DNA of 64,000 bases. Origin: Gnetum montanum (Eukaryota; Streptophyta; Gnetopsida; Gnetales; Gnetaceae). The stretch covers positions 352,382-416,381 of the forward strand of contig MNCI01029340.1 in assembly GCA_015680685.1 (NCBI GenBank), given 5' to 3'. The notes below the pieces were generated by a model. It was given only the letters and a program-made list of their open reading frames with translations, did no database searches and was not told the origin of the DNA. The position numbers were made by a program, and so were the translations under genes. Positions 57,118-64,000 of the stretch are shown here, piece after piece (positions within the stretch are counted from its first letter, which is position 1; each line of letters starts with the position of its first letter).

Positions 57118-59780
57118 GACTCCTATTGCTATACAATTAGAATAGGCAAAAGGTGGAGCTATTACAGTGTTTGAATAGGGACAACACCTCACGTTGCCCC
57201 TAGAGTGTGTTCAAGCCATCTGTGAGAGGTCCACATCAATTGCAGTGATCATGGAGTTGAACTTCGGGCCCTTCATGGAATTCACTCCTAAGGCTGTCAA
57301 GGACCAACTCAAAGGATCCCCATTATGGCCTATCCTCTCCAAAAGAGGTGCCTAGTACATAGGAGAAATGTTCCAATTTTTGCACAATAAAGAATAAGGC
57401 ACCATGGTTGACATTAATGGTGTGTCTGTTGATTTTTCCACCAAGGCCATTTTAGAAGTGTTAAACCTTTTGAATACGGGGCTAAAAGTTACTCACCTGT
57501 CCACTCGCTTTGATGCTGATGCATGAAAGGTTTGGTTGGACAAGGCGTACGGTAAAGAATATAAGACATATGGAGAGATGACGCTGGAAGAAAGGATATA
57601 CTACAAGATTGGTACTTATCACATATTCCCCACAAAAGGATTAAATAGGATTTTAACATATGTGGTAAGAGAAAGCATGATATTTATGGGAAAAGTTAAT
57701 GCTAATCTACCCCATCTATATCTCATGGATATCTTAAGGTGGTTCGAAGAACTCAAGATAGGGAAGGTTATATTGCCTTTCCCTTATTTCATTAGGAAGC
57801 TATGCAAGCATGTTGTAATTCTAGGGTACACCAATGACATCCCTAGAATAGCCCAAAATGCTTCATTTGATGAACTACTAAAGCCACCAGCTCCAAGGAA
57901 AAATGTTGGTGAGACACTAGAGCTAGAGCGAGAGTAAGAGCAAGAACAAATGGTGGGGTCCATTTCAACTTAAACTATAGGGCCTAGCCAATGTCCAAGC
58001 TTAAGGCCCAGTCAACAACAGGAAGCGGGGCCCAGCATAAGCCATCGAGACCAACTGTAACCATTGTAGGATTATTGATCATCAATGAGCCATCTCAAGG
58101 CCATTGCTGAGATGGTCAGTTGGGGGAGTCGTGATGATGCTAATCTCTTTTGTGTCATTGACGATACTGTATGTCCTACTATCTCTATAAATCATGCATG
58201 GGGTGGTGATGTTTCCATTCAAATAGGAGGAGGGGAGACTGATTGGTCACAATAGATTTTAGGGAACATTGCATCCTTTCAGGTGCAACTTGAGACTAGT
58301 GAAGGGGCCACAGTGATGGTCATGTAGCACTAGGATGTAGTAGGAGCTGTAAAAATTATCGTAGATCATATCAAAGAATCCTTCAAAGTTCCTGCTGGGC
58401 CACCGATAGACTTCATTGGAGCACATGATGCTCAAACATTGGCTAGTCCCTCAATGACTCCTACGGAGCATGAGGATGGGCTTGATCAGTTGCTGCAAAT
58501 AGGACAGGTGATGAAATCCATGTTTGACATCCCACAAGATGTCACAGCAGCATAATCAGACCTCATCTCTACCAAGGGAAAGGTAGTCATGGCAGAGATC
58601 AGCGTTAAAGCATGTAGAAGAAGAGTTAGCAAAACTCCAAGAGAGGCTTGTAACCTTGCAAGCTGCATAGTGGGACCCCTCTCAATTCATTCCTATAGAA
58701 CAGTTGGACACCTTTAGGGCTAAGTAGCTCAACAAATTGTTGATGGACAATAAGAGAGTGGTGGCGGAGAAAGAGAAGGTCGACTAAGATGCCTCCAAGG
58801 CACAAGTGTAAACCTACGTGGACGCCAAGATACTTAGAGCCTTATAAGAGGAAAATAAAAAACTTACTATTGACAATCTTCGATTGACCATTATGGATAA
58901 ATAGAAGAATGTTCTCAAAGAAAACTTTTAATAGCTATGAGAATAATTGATCAGGGTCAATCAAGATATGAATCGTTTGGCTAGAGAAAACTGAGCCCTC
59001 TTAATGGAGGAGGTACATGGAATCCATCAGAAGATGGCCATTGAAATAAGCGCATAGAAAAATGAGGCCAAGTGGCATGAAAATTTAAAGGAGCATTTTT
59101 GAGACTAGGTGGGGATGTATAAGAAAATCATCAAGAAGGAAATCCATATGGCCAAGGCCCACATCAATGCTTTCAATGCTCAACACACTAATTGGCTGGC
59201 CATATTGGACACATGCATTTGCCCACCAGGTGGAACTTAAAAATAGGGACCTACAAATTCAAGGTCTTACAGAGTACATGGAATTGGAAAACCTGCGGTA
59301 TGCTAATCTAGCCATGTTGATAGTAGGGCACCTGGGGATAGAGCTTGAGGGGTAGGTAGAAACCACCTACGTCAAATATGAAGCAGAATTTGTAGAGCAT
59401 AAGAAAACATTGCAAAAATTGGAAGTTGCAAATTCTAAACTAGAGGTGGTTAAAGTAAGCTACCAAGGACAAAAAGATGTCACAGTGGACTTGGCTCAAT
59501 GGCTTACAGATTTTTAGGAGTATAGAGACAAAGCCAGAGTGTACAAGGAGGAATAAAAAACGGCTTAGTACATCAAAGAAAATAAGATGTTCCTACAACT
59601 ACTGTGCCCATGGGAGGTGTTGACTCCATCAAACATTGGAGCATCATCATGGTGACAAAAGATCCTTGAACAAAAGAGGAAAAGCTCTAGGAACTACTTC
59701 AATGTCATCAAATTCCAAAACCTAGAGCACAAGACAAAGGGAAGCAACCCATGGAGGAGCCACTGCCACATGGAACAACA
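56997..59780 (+). pseudogene. 3' ORF of element D: globular domain plus coiled coil (broken)
   Basis: Best preserved copy. The start MDNKKVLLKMHLSD lies in the second duplicated unit. The globular part (57251-57940) has ELNFGPFMEFTP, DINGVSVDFSTKAIL, YYKIGTYHIFPTKGLNRIL and LPFPYFIRKLCKHVVILG, a layout recalling the putative plant transposon protein domain (PF20167 from memory, unchecked). A Gln/Pro/Ser-rich linker follows. From 58600 to 59600 come Lys/Glu/Gln-rich heptads (open piece 59167-59355 and neighbours). Several TAG/TAA stops break it. Its retention in an element without pol suggests it matters to the element or acts in cis. Confidence 0.65.
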
Positions 59781-59966
59781 TGAGTTCCACAAAATTTTGT
59801 AATTTTATGATTTTTCATTTCTTGTATTGTGTCCCAATTTTTTTCTATTAAGTTCTCCACTATAGCATGAATAAATTCCTAGTTAGTCAATAATCCCATA
59901 CCTATCCACTGTGTAATCAATGGGGCTTGTTCACATTTTGACTTGAGGACGAGTTTTCATTTAGTT

Positions 59967-59975
59967 GTGGGGGTA
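59967..59975 (+). other. Polypurine tract of element D
   Basis: GTGGGGGTA directly before the LTR start TGATGA. The preceding GAGTTTTCATTTAGTT is shared with copies A and B. Confidence 0.7.
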
Positions 59976-60842
59976 TGATGAATCATTATTCATCAAGCTA
60001 CGATATTAGACCCCTGATATCGAATCCACAATATTGGGTACATGATACCATAGCCCAAACAATGATATCGGATACACGGTACCATGAATCTTATGTGAGC
60101 CTATAAATACACATGTAGGTGCCTGAGAGGAGTCAATCTTTTAGTTTTTGAAATAATTAGTTCTTTCAGTTAGTTTTAGAAGTTAGTTCATTTCTTAGTT
60201 CCTGTCAACCCTTTCTCCTAGTGCATGCCCATAGTGTGATGATTGTAATTGTACGACATCCTTTATTCGAGTGTGGCGTACTTGGACATGCACAAGATCA
60301 GAAATAAATATTGAGATTACTTCATTAGTGTAGCATTCACTTAGTTTAATTACTTAATTTTAATTGTTATTAAATGTAGAATGAGTACGACTTAATCACG
60401 AGCATCTATGTGTGACTACTTGGTATCTTAGTAGTGTACTTGGGCCATGCACTTGGTAATCCCAATGGTAGTCATGCATGAGGCCTAAGATGTGTACGGA
60501 TGATTAAGGAATGGATGCTCATCATACTTAGGCTAGCTTAGGTTCTCTCTCCATATCTCCTCTTAGTATATATCTCTCTCTCCCTTTACCCTCCTAGCTT
60601 AGCTAAGATTATTTTCCATCATCTCCAGGAGTAGCATTAACTTAGGAACACATCATACACCTCACTCTAAACTAAACCATACATGACAAAGGAAATACTA
60701 GTCTAGGTGGGAAGACAATGAACTGCGATCAACGAGCAACTATCTAGATACCACAACTAGCCCATTTACAAAGTTTGATCGGATCGTGCATGAAACGCTC
60801 GTATTCATCTGGTTAAGTGTAGGGGTACCTCTCCACTCATCA
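59976..60842 (+). mobile_element. 3' LTR of element D
   Basis: Pairs with 51745-52597 (for example the GTTCTTTCAGTTAGTTTTAG and TCTCCTCTTAGTATATATCT blocks). TATAAATA at 60102-60109. Ends CCACTCATCA at 60842. Confidence 0.85.
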
Positions 60843-62260
60843 CAAACTATGTGGATGGAGCTCTCAATGTTTTTGCAACATTTGTACCCAACATTATTGC
60901 ACTTAGAGATATGCAAACATCTGCAAGAACAATTGGTAGGAAGTTCTACATGGCCTAGCATGAGGAGTTGTTGGAACGACTAGTGGAAATTTAGCAACCA
61001 ATTTTGGAGGTCTTCATCCTTCTAGAAGATATTTTTGCTACCCAATTCACACTATTGGGAGAAAGCGGCAAGTGTATAATTGTAGAGGCATAACTTGAAA
61101 TGGCCAGGGTTGAGAATGAATGCATGGTTGTAAAAGTTGTTGACCTAAGAGCTAATCTTATTGAGGCCTATGTACTTAGTCAAGAAATAGCTAGGGACAA
61201 AGCTTTTTAATAGATTTAGTTCAAAATTCACAAGGTTGAGTACAAGAGGGAGTTAATGATATTTGACAATTCCTTGGATGAGACAAAAACCTATCACCTC
61301 AATAAGGACTTGAAAGTGGTGCACCGAGAGAATGCTAGTTTGACCAAAGAAAATCAACACCTGCATGTTGTGGAACTCTAGAAAGAGAAGCTTGCTATGG
61401 TGTCAATGGATTTAAGAAGGTTAGTATTAGAAAATCACAATATCTCTATTGAAGAAGTTCATACCCTTCGTAAAAAATTTGCAATTGAAATAGTTTCTTG
61501 GAAGGTTGAGGCCCTCAAATTAGAAAAGATTGAGAGCCATTACAGAGACCATGTTGGTTTGGAAAAAGAAATTAATGAACAAGAAATTAAATAGATTAAG
61601 GAAAAGGTAAGTGAGGCCCTCCAGTAGCTCTAGCAAAGAGGTGACACTTGGAAGCCCATCTTTAATGGACTGAGCATGTACAGTGAGGTACAAATTTGCC
61701 TAAAGGAGCTACAAATTGAGGAGATGATTGAGTATATGAACTCACTAACCTCTATTACTCAAACCTAACAACACTGACAGTAAGAAGGCCCTAGTTAGAT
61801 TTGGAGAAGCAAGTGGCTAGCTCATACTTATTATACAAGGTCAAGTTCAAGATGCATAAAAAAACCAAATAGAAGCTTGGGGTGGTAAATGCAAAACTTG
61901 ATGTTCTCAAGTAGCGCTTCACTGATCAGTAGTCCACAATTAAGAACCTGGGCAAGAAAATGAGTGACTACTAAGATTTGAAAAATGTAGTAAAGGCATT
62001 CAATGTTGAACACAAGATTTTTGCTACCTAGTTCATCCATGTGAAGGAGCTATTCTTAGCAATGCCCTGTGCTTGGGATGTTCCCACACCAACCCACATT
62101 TACAATGTGGGTGGACCATGAACAATCCTAGGAGTAAGGAGGAGAAGATGAAGGCACTATTGGATGTCTTTTGTCTTCCATTAGAGGTTGTAGTTACCAT
62201 AGGCCAATCAGAATTGCCTCAACCATTATGTGTGCCTAAAGTAGGAGAAGATCCTTCATA
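60843..62260 (+). pseudogene. 3' ORF of element B, coiled-coil part
   Basis: Continues 51744 after element D. The open piece 61397-61594 contains MDLRRLVLENHNISIEEV, EIVSWKVEALKLEK and SHYRDHVGLEKEINE, matching A (721-867) and F (17640-17450, minus). It is Lys/Glu/Leu-rich throughout with heptad spacing. The tail (62073-62261) has an ORF-end similar to 1474-1580 of A. TAG stops interrupt it. Confidence 0.6.
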
Positions 62261-62548
62261 GCCTCAGAATCCTCCAATGCTTGGGATTGTTTGAGTTTCT
62301 TCATTGTCTTCACATCATTATAGGATTTTTGTTTATTAGCTTTATCCTGATATTTAATTTTGTTGTCCTAAACACTAAAATTTTGTAATGATTATAATTC
62401 TTTATACTCAAGAACTTAGTGTTTATTCATGTGTATGTGTTGTGTTTGTGTGTGTCAGTAGTTAGTCGATAATTCCATACCTTTCCAAAATTTTTTAAGA
62501 AGCTTGTTCCTCATTTTGTTCACTCAAGGAGGAGTTTTCATTTATTCA

Positions 62549-62556
62549 TGGGGGTA
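62549..62556 (+). other. Polypurine tract of element B
   Basis: TGGGGGTA immediately before the LTR start TGATGA. Confidence 0.65.
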
Positions 62557-63472
62557 TGATGAGTTGCATCAAATGTTACATCGATGAGGCCTTGTCAATG
62601 TAGCCCCATCAATGTGACCCCATCGATGCAGTCCCGTCGGGATTTAATGCATTCATATGACCTCATTGACATAGTGTCTATTTTTACATATAAATACATA
62701 CTCACCAACCACATTTATAGAAACAAGTCTCATAGTTATAGCAAAGCTCTTGTAGTTTTGTCATTTAGAAGGTAGACTATTTTTCTAAGTGTCCATACCA
62801 TAGAAGGAGTCAAAGAGTGTATGAATCTTTATTTGAGCATTGTTGTACTTGAGCATGGTAGTGTGTGTGGCAATAAAGACAAACTTTCTGATAAACCTTG
62901 CATCACTTTGAAATAGATTAATTATTTTTTATGCATTTAATATTTTAAGAAATTTCCTTTAATGCTTTAGGTAATTAAGTAATTAATTAAGTTAAATTAA
63001 GCTAGACTAAGTTAGATTAAATAGTAAGTAATTAAGCATATAAGCATGACCACTTCGAGCATACGCTTAGTGCTTGGTAACCCTAGTAACACTTAACATT
63101 TGGTAATCTAGTAGCGTTAAATATGTTTAGGATGTGTATGGAAAGTGGGAATAAATGCTTATGTTAGCATTAGTTAAATGTTAGCTAGTTAAATTAAATT
63201 AGCAATTAAATTACTTTATTCATCATTCTTCATTCTTAGACAACTTAGAACATAAAACATAAAAAATGATAAAAATCATATGTCTTGGTTACACTTAACC
63301 ATACCTTCACATTTCACAAGTGTAATTGGGAGGACAAAAATTGTAACAGTTAGTTTTACTTCCTAGAGACCAATGTACCTAGAAGGCTATAAGTCCACAG
63401 AATTTGATTGGATTGCACATGAACACCTTGTGATTCATTTGGTTTGGTGTAGGGTCTACTCACCACTCATCT
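62557..63472 (+). mobile_element. 3' LTR of element B
   Basis: Starts TGATGAGTTGCATCA. U3 has CATCGATG/CATCAATG repeats (62577-62650), then TATAAATA at 62689-62696. The last 340 bases match the 5' remnant 10561-10902. The terminal CA is altered (CTCATCT), so the right edge is within a base or two. Confidence 0.8.
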
Positions 63473-64000
63473 ACTCTTCTATCATAAACATTTTAAAATT
63501 TGATTTCATAGCTTCAAAAAATTCTTTACATAAAATTGAGCTTGTTTCTCCAAATATTATAACATCAACATAAATTTGAGCAACTAAAAACCATGTATAA
63601 TCCATTTTAATATAAAGGGTAATGTCTAGAGGAGCTTTCAAATATCCATTTTCAGCTAAATATAAATCAAGCTTAGCATACCACATCCTAGGGGCTTGTA
63701 TTAAACCATATAAAGCTTTATGTAGTTGATACATATGGTTTGGCTTTTTAGTGTCAATAAATTCTTTGGGATATTCTATATACACTATCTCTTTTATTTC
63801 TCCATTTAGTAATGCAATTTCACATCCATTTGGTAGAGCATAAATTGATTAGTTGCAAGGGCTAATAGTATTCTAGTAGATTCCAAGCTTGCAATTGGAG
63901 CAAATGTATCTTCATAATCAAGCCCTTATATTTGTGCAAAGCCTTTAGCTACTAGTCTTGCTTTATTATTGGTTACTTTGCCATGCTCATTCAACTTGTT
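63473..64000 (-). pseudogene. Copia-type reverse transcriptase fragment, running off the window
   Basis: Minus-strand reading from 64000: NKARLVAKGFAQ, GLDYEDTFAPIASLESTRILLAL, MDVK, then after a one-base frame change NGEIKEIVYIEYPKEF, YQLHKALYGLIQAPRMWYAKLD and YVDVIIFGE. These are the Ty1-copia RT blocks in order; the catalytic YVDD reads YVDV. The 5' part of the element lies beyond 64000, and the 3' end is cut by the B LTR. Confidence 0.85.

Larger units (their letters stand above)
51745..60842 (+). mobile_element. Non-autonomous Athila-like element D (gag plus 3' ORF, no pol)
   Basis: LTRs 51745-52597 and 59976-60842 are alike along their whole length and share TGATGA...CTCATCA ends. Primer site at 52599, polypurine tract at 59967-59975. 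The interior (7.4 kb) has gag (52730-54340), a non-coding spacer and the 3' ORF (57000-59780); no protease, RT, RNase H or integrase was seen. It sits inside the 3' ORF of B. The flanking 5-mers AAAAT and CAAAC are not identical, so the target duplication is unconfirmed. It would need proteins from an autonomous relative. Confidence 0.8.
10561..63472 (+). mobile_element. Athila-like LTR retrotransposon B, interrupted by elements F and D
   Basis: Pieces in plus orientation follow each other in the expected order: truncated 5' LTR (10561-10902), primer site, gag, protease, reverse transcriptase and RNase H to 15620. Element F comes next, then RNase H end and integrase (46916-48340), promoter spacer (48380-50350) and the 3' ORF (50400-51744). 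Element D follows, then the rest of the 3' ORF (60843-62260), polypurine tract and 3' LTR (62557-63472). Joining the flanks of F and D restores homology to the undamaged order seen in F, the main evidence for one split element. Without insertions it would be about 12.5 kb. All reading frames are broken. Confidence 0.75.

Noticed and set aside
51740-60847. Target duplication for element D
   Set aside because: The flanking 5-mers AAAAT and CAAAC do not match well enough to claim.
1-64000. tRNA, rRNA or small structured RNA genes
   Set aside because: No tRNA A/B-box pair with a cloverleaf and no rRNA core sequence was recognised by eye. tRNA-like strings are only primer-binding sites.

Overview
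Nuclear DNA of a seed plant, most likely a gymnosperm (conifer-type). The evidence is an AT-rich background, one intact GC-rich plant cytochrome P450 gene, and more than 50 kb of old, deeply nested LTR retrotransposons of the plant Athila and Tat lineages. No bacterial-style operons, rRNA, tRNA or CRISPR arrays are visible. The gymnosperm assignment is an inference.

Layout. 1-2677: a truncated minus-strand LTR, then the 3' end of an Athila-like element (coiled-coil ORF remnant, polypurine tract, LTR). 2678-10560: the only low-copy stretch. It holds an intact, intronless CYP71-clan P450 (5309-6829, most like CYP76) with a TATA box and poly(A) signal, plus minor repeats and a hairpin-rich GC island. 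10561-63472: one plus-strand Athila-like element (B), split by two insertions. The first is a minus-strand relative (F, about 15621-46910), itself split by an 18.6-kb Tat-lineage element (E, 23397-41983, plus strand). The second is a non-autonomous relative (D, 51745-60842), which contains a short poly(A)-tailed insertion with 13-bp target duplications (56048-56514). 63473-64000: minus-strand Copia reverse-transcriptase remnant running off the window.

The Athila-like copies share tRNA primer sites, LTR ends (TGATGA...CTCATCA), polypurine tracts and an extra 3' ORF in the env-like position: a globular domain followed by a long coiled coil. Upstream of that ORF is an AT-rich spacer with its own TATA box. 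In each element the spacer promoter repeats resemble the U3 repeats of the same element's LTR. D keeps gag and the 3' ORF but has no recognisable pol.

The most unusual feature is in E. Between protease and reverse transcriptase lies a ~5-kb transcription unit in ANTISENSE orientation, with its own TATA box, ATG, several well-formed short introns and an acidic repeat. It is bracketed by tandem mini-hairpin repeats whose stems change in a compensating way. E also has the second RNase H typical of Tat elements. All retroelement ORFs are broken, mostly by TAG and TGA stops, as expected from deamination of methylated CHG and CG sites. Homologies were judged by eye from sequence and memory; no search was run.
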